Source of the DNA: Dinochytrium kinnereticum
Taxonomy: Eukaryota; Chytridiomycota; Chytridiomycetes; Chytridiales; Chytridiaceae
DNA length: 52,060 nucleotides
NCBI GenBank assembly: GCA_027604005.1
Contig: JADGJT010000142.1
Coordinates: forward strand, 1 to 52,060
Direction: 5' to 3'
Of this stretch, positions 9,176 through 20,570 are shown in pieces (within the stretch, counting starts at the first letter, position 1; every line of letters begins with the position of its first letter). The notes beneath the pieces are model-generated. The model did no database searches and had not been told where the DNA came from. It saw nothing but the letters and a program-made list of their open reading frames with translations. A program made the translations under genes and the position numbers.

Positions 9176-11448
9176 CTAAGCCAATAAATCCTCATGATCC
9201 TCTTCCGTCTTCCGTGCAAAAACCTCCACCGAGTCTACTGTCGGCATAAACAAGGGATACGGATACGGAGCGCTCGAAAACGCTGCAGGGTGAGTTTCAA
9301 TCCCCAAAAGATCCTTAGGGGGATGAACAGTAGATGGAGAAGCTTTCTGAGTGTGAAGTGGGGAGGTTGAATCGCCAAGAGCTAAAAGATCGGCTTTATC
9401 TTTAAACGCGTTGTGATTAGAAGTAGCGGATGGGGCTCCCTCAGTAATAGGTGAATTGCAGTTGGTTTGAGATACAGGCGATACGTCAATAAGGCCTGAC
9501 TCATTCGCCGCGTGACCTTCCGGCACCGTCACATCATCAAAGTTGGGCTTTTCCCTGTCCTTCAAAGGGCCCAGCAAGCTGCCACCGAGCGCCGACCCCC
9601 CCGTAGCCGCTAAGGCAGCGGCGGCGGCGGCGGCCAACAAGTCAGACTTTGCTCTCGTAGCACTCTTCCTAGCCGGGGCATCCAACTCTGCTTCGACCCT
9701 CGCAGCCGTTTTGGCGGCCCCTCCAACTGGATCAACCACACTAGGCACATAGCCCGCCTCGTCTGCTTTTGAGAGCCACATTCTCGCTTCATCTGGATCT
9801 CTTGGCACTCCAAAACCACGTTGTAGGCAGAGTCCAAGCACATACATGGCACGCGGGACACCCGTTTCCGCTGCTTTGCGTAAAAGTCTAACGCCTTTCA
9901 CAGCTCGAGCACTGATATCCTCCATGTCTTCATACGAGGATGAGGCATGCATAGATTCGTCACTAAAACCCCCAGCTGCTGCCTTTCTTAACCATTTAGC
10001 AGCATCGTCATCACTCCGTTTACACCCTAACCCATGTCGATAGCAATGTCCCAGCACAAACATAGCGCGTGGGACACGATCTGCTGCGGTAGTGAGAAAT
10101 CGAAAAGCTTTATCAAGATCCGGGTGGGAGTTATCCAGACCAGCGAGTTTGGTTTCACCATAGGCTGCCATGCTGCGGTGGTGGCCCTTTTCAACTCCTC
10201 GGGCCCACCACAATGTTGCCTGGGCGGGGTCGCGGAGGACGGGTTTCTGAGAAGCTAGGGAGGGGTCAATGATACCCCATGGAACGTAGTTTTTTCCTTC
10301 ATCCACTTCTTCTTCTTCTTCTTCGCCATCGTCATCGGCGTCCTGCTTGTCATGGCTAGTGCCTGTCTCCTTGTCACTACCCTTAATGCCCAACAAATCA
10401 CCCTCATCATTCCATGCCTTTCCATCTTTCTTCCCGGTATTTCCATGCGCCCTCCTAGGTAAGCCCCCATTCGAAAAAATACACCCAATAAAAAAAGCAG
10501 CATCAGCATCCCCAGTCAATTCCCAAGCGCGATGCAACCAGGCCATAGCCTCACCAGGATCCGTCGCCGCCAATCGTTTCGCATACTCTAAAGTAGCAGA
10601 TCCGCTACCTCCCTCTGCTCCTTTCTTCAGCCACTGCAATCCAAGTCCTTCCTCCCCACGGTCCATCAAGAGCGTCCCGAGATAGGATGCTTGAGTGGGG
10701 TTTTTGAGTGGGGACGTTGCGGGATCTACGAAGGATTTGGCGGGGACAAAGCCTATGGATGCTAGATGGACGATTGTTGCGAAGGCTGATGAGTAGAAGC
10801 CCCAATGAAGGTTGGACATGGCGGCATCTGTAAAGGCGATCAGCTCTGGCACAGATTGGAGACGCAATGGATACGATATCAAATGTTCCTACCGAAATCC
10901 TTTCTCGGATTTCCTTGAACCTTGACGCCGTCTGGCGGCGGCTGGATAGCAAAAGGGCTCAGAAGCAGTGAATGGTTGGATTGAGAGACTTTGAAATGAT
11001 GCGGATGAGAAGCTTTCGACGACACGATTCCAGGAGCAAGCGACCACCGAAAGAATGGATCACATGCCGAATGATGCTCCCCCGTAATCCTATACCCCAT
11101 CAATCCCGCATCCAGAATCTCGGCACGGGAGATGATGGTCAGTTGAATCGCCAGCGTCGAAGCCTCCGCATCGGTCGGGTCCATCCGTATGGCCAGAGTA
11201 GATCTAGGCGCATTCACACGTTCGTCTTCCACGTCTTGATCGTCCCCATCGGCAGGCAAAAGCTCGATGCCCTCCTCCCCGTCACCGCGACCCACCATTT
11301 CCTTTGGCACCAGATCCGCAACCGCCTCTGCAATGAAGCGACTCGTCTCAAAAAACGACATCCCATGCGCCCCACCATCCACCCTTCCATTCGACATCCC
11401 CAACCCTCCCGTCGCCTCTGGTAAGTGCAGGCCGTCGTCGTCGTCCAT
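9176..11448 (-). CDS. Sel1-repeat (SLR) protein
   Basis: The main coding exon on the minus strand runs from about 10888 to the stop at 9176. It carries several Sel1-type alpha-solenoid repeats, shown by AMFVLGHCYRHGLGCKRS with DDAAKWLRKAAAGG, and AMYVLGLCLQRGFGVPRD with DEARMWLSKADEAG. Earlier, more degenerate copies flank an acidic insert with a run of glutamates. Such proteins scaffold signalling or ER-degradation complexes, and fungal examples often act in chitin synthase regulation. The C-terminal 150 residues are disordered. The 5' part is uncertain. An open frame from the ATG at 11448 to about 10920 is the likely first exon, and the acceptor at 10889-10890 is good, but I could not fix the matching donor. 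The methyltransferase gene starts divergently 117 bp away. Confidence 0.72.
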
Positions 11449-11565
11449 CTCGGTGAAGAAGGCTCGTCTTCTAGACCAAAGTTTTTTCTTCAACACATTA
11501 TTTGTCGACAAGCATTCCGCCTCAGCTCACCATTGTTTTTTCTTCTCCTTTCGCCACCGCAGACG

Positions 11566-13399
11566 ATGCCGCCGCCGCTGAACCTTCATGACAGCATTCC
11601 GCCATCGACGTTTCCTTTGTCGAGGCTGTCGCATCGACGGTCGTTTCAGGATGGGCTGGGTGGGAGAGGTGCTGCTGGGGGACTGCATGCTCGCAGTGCA
11701 GATCAGACGCTGAGGAGCGACACGACAGGAGCTCTAACCGTTGCTCAAGCTTATGCATCCATCATTGACGTCTACGGTGGGTTGAGAGATAGCGGTTCCT
11801 TCCACTGGGCTGATGGGTTGGTGGCCGCTGGCTAACCTTTCTTTCTTTCTTTTTTGCGGGGGATGGCAGACCTTATCTACCCAGACTGGAAAGGAACCGT
11901 CAAGCGCCAGGCTCGGTCTCTTCATTCCCTCATAATCAATCTCCTCTCCGAAAGTCCACTATCCACACACTCCAGCGCACATCACTCATCATCCACCTCT
12001 CACTCCCAAACCTCGAAGCCATTCCTGTCCTTTTCGTCCCTCTCCATCCTCGATGCTTCTTGCGGTATCGGAACGCAAACTCTTGGACTGTCGTCTTTAG
12101 GATGTCAGATGTCGGGCTCAGATGTTTGCCCAGAGGCGGTGGAAAGATGCAGAAGAGAGGCTCGTGCAAGGCAGCTCAACGTTGAGCTTGTCGTCGCCGA
12201 TATGCGGGAACTCCGACCAGAGATGTTCAAGCGCTCAACACCAAACCCCCTCGACTCAACTATCAACCCCAACGGCGACTCGACGCAACCAGAAAATCGA
12301 TCAACAGGTTTTGACGTGGTCCTGTCTCTTGGCGATTCCCTTCCCCACCTCCTCTCCCGAAGAGACATGGTCGCAGCCCTCTCCTCATTCTATCAATGCC
12401 TTCTCCCCGGTGGCCTCGTTCTAGTGTCCTTCACTGACAGAGCCAGCCACAACAAAAGCGACGAAAGAGGTCACTCATCCGGTATGCGAGCATGTGGTGT
12501 CAGACCAATGACAAGAACACACATTGACGGCCTCCCATCAAAACGATACATCGTTTGGCAAGTGTGGGATTGGGTAAGACCGCAACGAAAGTCTCGTCCA
12601 GTGGCTTCGTCGTCAAACATGGGAGGCGTTGGTGGGTGGCATGGAGGTATGGTTGGGATGGTCACTGGGGGTATGCTTGGCAGTGGAACTGTGCATCATG
12701 TTGAAGGAGACCTTGGAATCGACGCTTCGGCCTCCAGAGGGTCACAAGAGGATGACACGGAGACGAGTCAAACGGACGGAGGCAATGAGGATGATATGGA
12801 TGAGGATTTGGCGGATGATTGGCTTCCCCAAGATGATGATCCGATGGGTTTAAGGCCACCTGACGTTCGGGATGAGGTCTGGTTGGCTCCGAATGGATTG
12901 GCTTCGACTGCGAATAAGGGGTCGCTGAGAACGAGGTCTCGTCAGCCATCGCTTACGTCAGTTGCCACGTTACCTCTGGCCGCATCGCAAGGAGCTCTTG
13001 CAACCATTTCGGGTCTTGCTAGACCCATGCTTGAATCGGAACCAGCAACTGTATCCATTCCCATGGTGGGTTTTTGTCCGAGCTTATTCGAAACCGGCTT
13101 TTGCTCCTGCTCCCTCACTTTCCCGTGTCATGGGCTCCTCCACCTATGTTTTTCTTATTCTAACCTTTTTGAATAAGGTCGACTTACAAGTCAGCCTTTA
13201 CGACCTCTCCCTCTACTTTCTCGAAGATGACGGCGCATCCTCCTCCGCAACCGCAAAAATAATGAGAACCCGCTGTCGAGCCTGGAGCAGCACAGAAGTC
13301 ATGAGTCTCATGCAAGAAGTTGGATTCCTTCACGTCAATCGTGCTCCCGACAACGCGTTCAGCCAGCCTCTCTTTTACGGTTACAAGCCCAGTGCTTAG
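11566..13399 (+). CDS. Class I SAM-dependent methyltransferase with acidic insert
   Basis: Exons 11566-11776, 11870-13065 and 13178-13399; 542 residues. The intron at 11777 joins IIDVY directly to DLIYPDWK, a pattern typical of bacterial-type methyltransferases of the glycine/sarcosine N-methyltransferase group. Motif I is ILDASCGIGTQTLGL, followed by the acidic SGSDVCPEAVERCRREA and LVVADMREL (motif II). Motif IV is DVVLSLGDSLPHLL and the post-motif is LLPGGLVLVSF. After VWQVWDW a low-complexity acidic insert of about 150 residues interrupts the catalytic domain. The terminal beta strands (VSLYDLSLYFL and VMSLMQEVGFLHVNRA) come only in the last exon. Substrate unknown; a small-molecule amine is likely by family. 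The insert is probably a disordered loop. Confidence 0.82.
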
Positions 13400-13745
13400 G
13401 GCCCTATCTCTTTTTCTTTTCATGTACTTCTACCCGTGTAATATTTTCGCTGGTGATGGTGGTGTTGGTGGTCCCGGTCGGCTTCTTTGGGTGCTTTTAG
13501 TGTTTTTGCATTTGCTAGTCGCCGTGATGCTTGTAGTTGAAGGACGGATACGGCGTCCTTTTATCTTTATTCAATCCTCATTCGCATGCCTCATGGGCCG
13601 TCTTTCCCCTTACCGTCCCTGATCCTTCACCGTTGACGCCATGAAAAAACGAGCTCGCGTCCCAAAAGCAAGGGCATTGGCCTCGCCCGAGACCATCACA
13701 TGCATGACAATTTGCACTTTTTCCCGCCCAATGCCCTTCCCAACG
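13400..13745. other. Intergenic, methyltransferase 3' flank to DUF1294 promoter
   Basis: 346 bp, no gene seen. An in-frame ATG at 13641 and another at 13731 could lengthen the next protein, but both would bury its presequence. Confidence 0.5.
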
Positions 13746-14393
13746 ATGCGTCCGCTCCTCGCCCGTCTCCAGAACCGCACCTTCAGCACCACATCCGCAT
13801 CACGAGCAGCTCAAAGACGGCGATCACCAAGGCAGCAGCAGGTCGAAAATGCTCAACACCCGCTGTCCTCCTCCGCTCCCGTCGCCGACAACATGATGCC
13901 CCCCGCCCCGGTTGTGTATGTCGTGGGAGGATATCTTGCTCTTGTGAACGCGGCTGCCGTGGGGTTGTTTTGGTACGATAAGTTCCAGGCGACTTCGAAG
14001 GGTTGGAGGGTGCCTGAGAGGCAGTTGCAGCTTACAGCGTTGCTGGGGGGATGGGTGGGGGGCATGTGGGCTATGGAGCAGTTCAGGCATAAGACAGCGA
14101 AGAAGTGAGTGGCCGCGCTGCCTTTCTCTTTCATGCTGACACTGCATGGTCGTTCTTTCAACATTCTCTTTTTCTTAAAACCTGCTGCTGGTCATCCCTC
14201 TCCATTCAACTAACTACTGTCCACTCCTTCCTACCGTGAAACTTCATCAATAACCAGGGCGTTCCGGGAGCCCTATTTCCTGGCTGTGGCGGCCAACGGT
14301 CTGCTGATGGCTGGGGCAGCGGGATTATGGGTGGCGAGCCCCGCAGCAAGGGCTTCAGTGGCTCGTATGAGCAGATCCATCACTGGCATGTAA
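13746..14393 (+). CDS. DUF1294 membrane protein with mitochondrial-type presequence (paralog 2)
   Basis: Exons 13746-14104 and 14258-14393; 164 residues. From the ATG at 13746 the protein opens with an Arg/Ser/Thr-rich, acid-free N-terminus (MRPLLARLQNRTFSTTSAS), a good mitochondrial targeting sequence. The DUF1294 signature follows: a membrane helix, LFWYDKFQA, WRVPERQLQLTALLGGWVGG, then EQFRHKTAKKAFREPYF and a last hydrophobic helix. The single phase-2 intron splits the codon just after FRHKTAK, the same position as in the paralog at 6.2 kb, so both descend from one intron-bearing ancestor. Function unknown; an inner-membrane location is inferred. Upstream in-frame ATGs exist but would hide the presequence. 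Confidence 0.85.
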
Positions 14394-14731
14394 ACCGCCA
14401 AGCTCGCGATGCTGGATGTTCTGTCACGACAAGGAAATAAAGCGGGGAGGGAAGCATATACTCGAAACATATATCTTTTCTGTTTTACTACAAGAAGGAG
14501 AGGGTTGGAGGGAAAAGGGCGGGAGGAAGTCAAGAAGAAAGGACGAAAGAAAATGGGGATAGACCTTCACAACAACTTTTGGTCAATTGAATGATCAATC
14601 TCAACCAGAGGAACGAATAAATACACATTCCACATTTCCACAGAGGAAAAGAACAAAAACACACAACTATAACTATAACAAAAGCTATCTTCCAGTAACT
14701 CACCAAAGAAAAAAGAAACAAAAAAAATATC
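14394..14731. other. Convergent intergenic region
   Basis: 338 bp between the 3' ends of the second DUF1294 gene and the AAA+ gene. Purine-rich, with AATAAA-like sequences near 14435 and 14616. No gene seen. Confidence 0.5.
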
Positions 14732-17514
14732 TCACATCGCCTTGACCTTAACCTTCAACGCCTTGTAGGTATCCCTCGCAACAACACCCTCAGCAGTCTC
14801 ATAAAAACATTTGCGGCCAACAATCCGCCCAATATGCCTCTCCTGCCCTACAAAAACGGCACCCACATACTCATCCTCTTCAAAAGGGTTTCGAACAGCC
14901 CCGGAAGGCAAATCCCCATTCTTCATATCAACTAAAATGCCGGCAGCATTGTCTTTGATCGACAGAACAAATAGACCTTGCTTCGTATGGTCGTAATGCT
15001 TTTGGCCGTTTAAGGATGAAATCTTCAACGGGTTCCTCTCACACATGGCCGAGTTGATGTGTGGCTTCTTGTCGTCTCCATGCACGAGGATACCGAAAAA
15101 CATAGATTTATCGAGAGTCTGGTATGAAATGAAATGGCAGCATAAGTATATAGGGAATGAAGATGGGGTTATCACGAAAGTGAGCTAGAAATCACTATTG
15201 ATCCGTGGGAAAGAACAAGAACATAACTCACTTGACTTACTGCAACTGACAAAGACGAAGGCCATTCCGAGACAACGGCAACCCAATGATAGAGAGAGTT
15301 CATGGCCGGCTAGACCGAAAGGTTGGTCTATTTTTTACAGCCTTTTGAAAACAACAAACCTTTTTATCCACCAAAACCTGCATACCAATCCCGCAAAGCT
15401 CCATCCCCGTCTTGCACCTAACAAAAACCCGGACTGAATCCCTAACCGGGCTCAACAGAGCCGCAATTTGCCTCACCTTCAAACCAGACCAAACTTCAAC
15501 CACCCCATCCTCAAGTGTTCTCAAAATGATGACAATCTCATTCTCCTCAATGCATGTTCCTGTCGTGACCTGGTAAAAGATGGACGAGAGGTTGACAAAC
15601 GGGGCCTTCATTTGCATGAGAGTTTCAAAAACGGTCGTATTGTGATTCTCAAACACGGCGAATCGGTCTGTATCAGTAAACTCAACGCAAATGTCATCAC
15701 CATCGTCATAATCGAGGTCGTGAAACACTAAGGCAGACTTTGTAATCAATGGGTCCCCAACAGCCTGAACAAGCACCGTGTATCCAAACGTTCGCAATTC
15801 CTCTGCAGAAAAGTCTTCAATAATAACACGGGCAGCATCATCCATGACAAACAACGTCTCATCATTCCTTTGGAGGACAATGACGGCTCTGTTTTGAGGT
15901 ATCTTTCCAGAAACCTTTTCAATGTAGACACGTTCAGAAATGTTCAGCCTCATACGTGAAGCCAGGAGCTTGCTGAGTTTTGTTGGGGCGATGTCATTCG
16001 AGATGACAGAAAAGTGGTCCAGAGATAGTTTCCAATCAAGCTTCTGGGCCCCACTCATTCCTTGAGACCTAACAATAAATGAAGAGGTCTCCGTTGAGAC
16101 ATTCAAAATTCCACTCAATTTTTCGCACTTGCAATAAACCTTCATGATTGATTACGTTAGCAGATATCAAGAAAAGAAAAGGAAGAAAGAAAAAAAAGAG
16201 AAGAAAAAATAAAATCAGAATGCATAAGGAAATGAACGAGGGAGGGTAGAAGACATACCTTGTACGTCTCAAACAGATCCTGAAGGCCAGAATCGCCATT
16301 AAACTTACTGCGAAAGGTATGGCAAGTCGCATACTCTCCAGATACGCTTACTAGGATAAGCGTATGAAGGACCCCATCATCAGGATGCTCTGTAATCTCA
16401 CGGTAAAAGTCGCCAGGCGAAGAATCAAAGTTCCAGTTATAGCGGGCAACAAGAGACCTAAAAGATCCTGATCCGGTCTTGGAAGCCTTAACAGCGACAG
16501 TGGTGTACTGAAATGCCTTTGGAAGTGGTCTGGGTCTTTTGGAGGACACCCGAATTCTGACCCCATCAAGAAGAGCCTCAAACGGGTTCATACCCTGGGT
16601 CGTGAGGACAGCAGAATGAGCGTACTCGATGATCCGCTCAACACCTCGAATGGAGATATGTGGAAACGACATTTTGGAGAGACTCGTCCACTTTCCCTCG
16701 TCCATGCATTCACCAAGATTCCACTCGGGAAAGCGGTCGCTTGCGATCCGAGGGTAAAGCAAGGACATTTCATCAATAGTCGGAAGTTGGACCCCGACAC
16801 AGTGAAACCTATCAGCAATCCCAGCCTCGACCTTGTCCAAGCAGGTGGCGGTAGCCACAACACATATGCCAAAGATAGGATTCTCTGTCTTAGAAATGAG
16901 CTTCATCAAGATACTTCGGTTGCGGTCCTTCCAGTCTTGCAGCGAATACCCCTTGGCAGGGCAGGCGGAGATGTTATCAAGGTCGTCGAAGAAGAGGAAG
17001 GTGCGGGCATTCTGGGGGCAGTCCGCCGTGTGCTTGAAGATGTCATGGAGACGCTTTTGGGTGTCAAAGGTATCTTTGACGAGAAGATCGTTCATGTCAA
17101 TGTACTGACACCCCTCACCAAAGGATGTGAAGAATGCCTTTGCCAGATGTGATTTGCCACAACCTGCATTGCAAGGAGAAGGTAAGTGACGGCGGCGATA
17201 CGCGTAAAAGAAACTAGTTAAGCAGCTAACTCATGATCTTCATCACCTGGAGGTCCATGGATGAGGATGCGTAGAGATTCCTTTGACTGCCTCAATATCT
17301 TCAACGTCCTGATGGGCTCAATGAGGCCAACCATCCCTTCAAAGCTAGGCAAGTCCTCCAGCTCCTCCCTCGGCACCAGCACCGCCTGAATCCCATCTTG
17401 CCTCTCCAGCGAGCCCTCTGAGGATGCCGCGGCCTCTGCAGCGGGAGGCAGCGGTGGCCATTGATGCTCGAGCAGGGGGACGCCGTCTTTCCCATCGCCC
17501 ATTCTTCCTGACAT
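14732..17514 (-). CDS. AAA+ ATPase with long unrecognised C-terminal region
   Basis: Proposed exons on the minus strand: 17514-17247, 17163-16259, 16139-15360, 15309-15241, 15184-14732; about 824 residues. Walker A is GPPGCGKSHLAK (residues 87-98), completed only after splicing. Walker B is TFLFFDDLD (144-152), with DD where most AAA proteins have DE. VVATATCLDKV sits at sensor 1, ADRF carries a candidate arginine finger, and ISIRGVERIIEYA fits sensor 2. About 500 residues after the ATPase core match nothing I know. The junction at 16258/16140 is well supported: a GTATGT donor and a CTAAC branch point. The last two junctions are weaker; if wrong, the ATPase ends at 15300 and 15303-14732 is a separate small gene. 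Their start and stop codons would then overlap by four bases, so I prefer one gene. Function unknown. Confidence 0.7.
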
Positions 17515-18045
17515 TTTCGGACAAAAAGTGAATGAAATTCACCTCTCCCTCTCACTCACCCAATCCCACCTGCCCATGACCTGCATGCCGTCGCATCGCA
17601 GGAAATGCTGGCGAAGCGCAGAGGGCATTTCGAGAGCATTTGAGCATTGCAGAAAGCCATGCAGACGATTCGTCTTTACTACAGTCTTCCTTGTAGTTGA
17701 CGGCTGATGAGAGTGAAGGAGGCCGTGAGAGCACACCCGCGTTGAATGCCACCAGTCCACCGCTCGTGTCCCTTCCTCAACCACGGCTGCGCACAGATCC
17801 GCAGAGGCTCGTCGCTTTTTGACGTTTTTGACGCGCTGCTTTCGGTGGCCTGGAATGGGCCAGAGGTAAAAAATCTATTCCACAAATAAAGGCCAGGGGG
17901 TTGGTTTGGTTGTCGCCCGCGTTCGCTGCAAGGGTCAACTGCAAACCACCGACAACAGACGACGAAACGAGCAGACGACCACCTCGCTAGTGCTCCGCTT
18001 CACCTCCTTCACCCGCCGTCGCCTCCTTGTCCCGGTCTTGCGGCT
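17515..18045. other. Divergent intergenic region
   Basis: 531 bp between the starts of the AAA+ gene (-) and the disordered-protein gene (+). It probably holds both promoters. No gene or RNA recognised. Confidence 0.5.
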
Positions 18046-20205
18046 ATGGCGGATGCCGTCTCAGCCGGCATGGACGTGATGGCGATTGCCCAGAGCTATC
18101 AATGCGACCCTGTCATTCTGAAGCGCACCTCAAGGGGGGAAACAGAGACAAAGGTTCCATCCACTCCTCATTCGCTGATGCCGTCTCCCGGGACCACCCC
18201 AGCAAGCACTCCAAAAGCCAGCAAGAACTCCGCCCAACCTCTCCCCAACCTCTCAATGGACACCAGCTCCTACGTGGAAGCATTCAGCCAGCCATCCGGC
18301 CCAGGACATCCTGGGACACCGACTTCCTTCATCTCGCTTCTGGACAGATACATGGACCCATCCCCTCAGGAGATTGAGGCCGCACTGACAGAGGCGGCTG
18401 TAGTGATGGTGGCGGGGAAGGCTGAGTCCGTTGTGGAAAAAGAGGTCCAGCAAGTTCCGAGCGTCAAGGCGGTGGTGGAAAGCGGGTTGGCTTCAGCGGA
18501 AGCAGACCCTCCTGTCGCTTCGTCCCTGCGACGTGTGAAGAGAATGGGTGGCTACTTTGAGGAGGTTGAGAAAGTTTCGGACGGTAAGGAGGCACTTTTG
18601 CAAGCCAAAAAGGATGCAGGCAAGGAAGCAGGTCTGTTAAAGTCATTTCAGTTTAACAGGTTACATTTACTTTCGGCATCGACCTGACCCTTTTATCAGC
18701 AGATGATATTAAAAAGGCAGTAGGGCCAATCAGCACCCCAAGTGTTCCGGCAGAAAAGGACTTAGTGCTGGTGGTCGAGGCGGAGAAGAAGGGAAAAGGA
18801 AAGAAGCGCAGACCATCTTTGATCAAGCGGTTATTTGGACTCGCAAAGAGGAAATCGGGGGATGTCGGGAAGGAAGCGGCAGTTGAGGCGCCAGTAAGGC
18901 CAGTTTTGGTTTCTTCAAGAAGGCATGAGCATGGAATAGAAGGTTAGGATCCATGTTGTCCACCAAGAGTTTAACATATTCATTCGTATCTGTTTCTTTT
19001 TTCCTGCGCTTTCGCATCCCTCCGTTCTAACTCATACATACTTCTGACTTCTGCAAACCCCAGCAAACCTGGCGCTCCCGTCCCCAACCCCAACTCCACC
19101 AAAACCCCTTCTCTCCGCATCCAGTGATCGTGCAACCCTCTCCTCCCCATCTGCCCCAACTCAAGAACTCACCGACCCTCCCCTAATAAGCCCCCGTCCC
19201 CGAAAGCGTTCTCTCTCCGTCCCCCTCTTCCTCCGTCGTCTCTCCATCGCCTCAGTCCCCGATCTCCCAACTGAAGAGCCCCCACCAACACCTGCAAGAA
19301 GGCAAAGAAGTTTAAGCCATCACGAGGCACCTTCAACAAGCTTTTTAATTTCACCAGCTTCTCCCATGCCTGACCTTGTTGTTGAGGAAGGCGGATGGAC
19401 AGCTAAGAGGTTGAAGCGGGATGAAGAGGTTGTGAGGAAAGGAACGACTGGATGGTTAAGAGCGTCGTTGTTTGGGCTTAGAGGGTCGCTTGCTTCCCCT
19501 ACGAGTGGTGGTGCTCCAGATAAGAAGGTTTCGTTTGCTGAAAGTGCGCCGTCGCCTCCTTTGCCCGAGCTCCCGTTTCCGGTTATCGAAGCTCCCTCCG
19601 CGTTACCAGCGAAGGCTGGAAGCGAATCTGGTATTGTGAGAAATGTTGTGGAAAAATCCGCTGAGGTGGAAGAGGGCAGATCTTTGTCACCTAAGAACGA
19701 GTTTAGCGATCCAACGTCTGAACAGCCCGCGATCGTGTCAACGTTGACCGCTTTGACGACTGCAAGTTTCTTGAAGGACACGCTGAGCAGTCCATTATCA
19801 GCCTCCTCGACCACCGATGATGAGAGCATGTTCCAGCCAGTCACTGGAGCTGAACTACTTGGTCCCATTTCACCGCTTCCACTCTCCCCGACTGACATTG
19901 AGCCTCCGCACACTGATCCTGTTAATGAGGAAGATGAGGAGGAACGCGAGGAGAGGATGAACATGATGCTCCCGTTGTCTATCTCGCCTGAAGATATCAA
20001 CTTTGATACTGTTTTGAAGTCGTTGAATGAGATGTTGGGGAGGACATCGACGTCGGAGGACGCGGATGCTACACTTGTTAGGGGCTTAAGAGGTACGGTT
20101 GTGGGAAGGAGGTTATCGGTTGGGAGCTTGGGACCGGAGTTTCCGGTCGGAGAGTTGAGCAGGCTATTTACGGTGATTCCTGAACGGAAGGCTCAACCTA
20201 GTTGA
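18046..20205 (+). CDS. Disordered Ser/Pro-rich protein with basic-hydrophobic motifs
   Basis: Exons 18046-18631, 18703-18942 and 19064-20205; 655 residues. I recognise no domain. The protein is low in aromatic residues and rich in Ser, Pro, Glu and Val. Three short segments share a pattern of basic residues, Ser-Leu and an amphipathic hydrophobic run: RRPSLIKRLFGLAKRK in exon 2, then RKRSLSVPLFLRRLSIAS and GWLRASLFGLRGSLAS in exon 3. They look like peptide-binding, phosphorylated or membrane-touching motifs. Near the C-terminus, LPLSISPEDINFDTVLKSLNEML could form a helix. The exon 2-3 donor (GTTAGG) is not ideal. All three exons stay in one phase. It is likely a scaffold or regulatory protein; function not inferable. 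Confidence 0.65.
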
Positions 20206-20570
20206 TAACTTTTTTCGTTTGTTTTCTTGTGATTCCTTTTCCGATGGTTGTTCTATGTATGTGAAATTTGTTTTTTACTCTCCTTTCTTCTGTATGTTAT
20301 TTGAAATCTTTTCCTTTCCATCCCCCGTTCGGTCTGAGGTTTTCAGACTCGATCGTTAATGCAGTAGTATCCTTCCCTTTTTCTCCCTCTCTTGTTTAAT
20401 TACACCTTTTCCTTTTTACTCTTTTTTGGATTTGTTTATTTTTTATTTTATTGTTCAGTGTCAGTTACAGACAAGGGTTTAAAGAAATAGTTTCAACTCA
20501 ACATTCTCATTCCTTTCTATTATTTAAACCTTCATATCTACATCTTGTCGAAGCCTTGGATGCGAGGCCA
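20206..20570. other. Convergent intergenic region
   Basis: 365 bp, T-rich on the plus strand, between the 3' ends of the disordered-protein gene and the carrier gene. TTTATT sequences near 20435-20450 are candidate polyadenylation signals for the minus-strand carrier. No gene seen. Confidence 0.5.

Noticed and set aside
10867..10971. Plus-strand frame reading NVPTEILSRISLNLD, which resembles an F-box start
   Set aside because: It is only about 34 codons, stops without the rest of an F-box, and overlaps the 5' end of the well-supported minus-strand Sel1 gene. Probably chance.
14732..15303. Separate small minus-strand gene (171 residues) downstream of the AAA+ gene
   Set aside because: Its ATG would overlap the upstream stop codon by four bases, leaving no room for a promoter. 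A phase-0 intron joins both parts. Kept as an alternative in the AAA+ entry.
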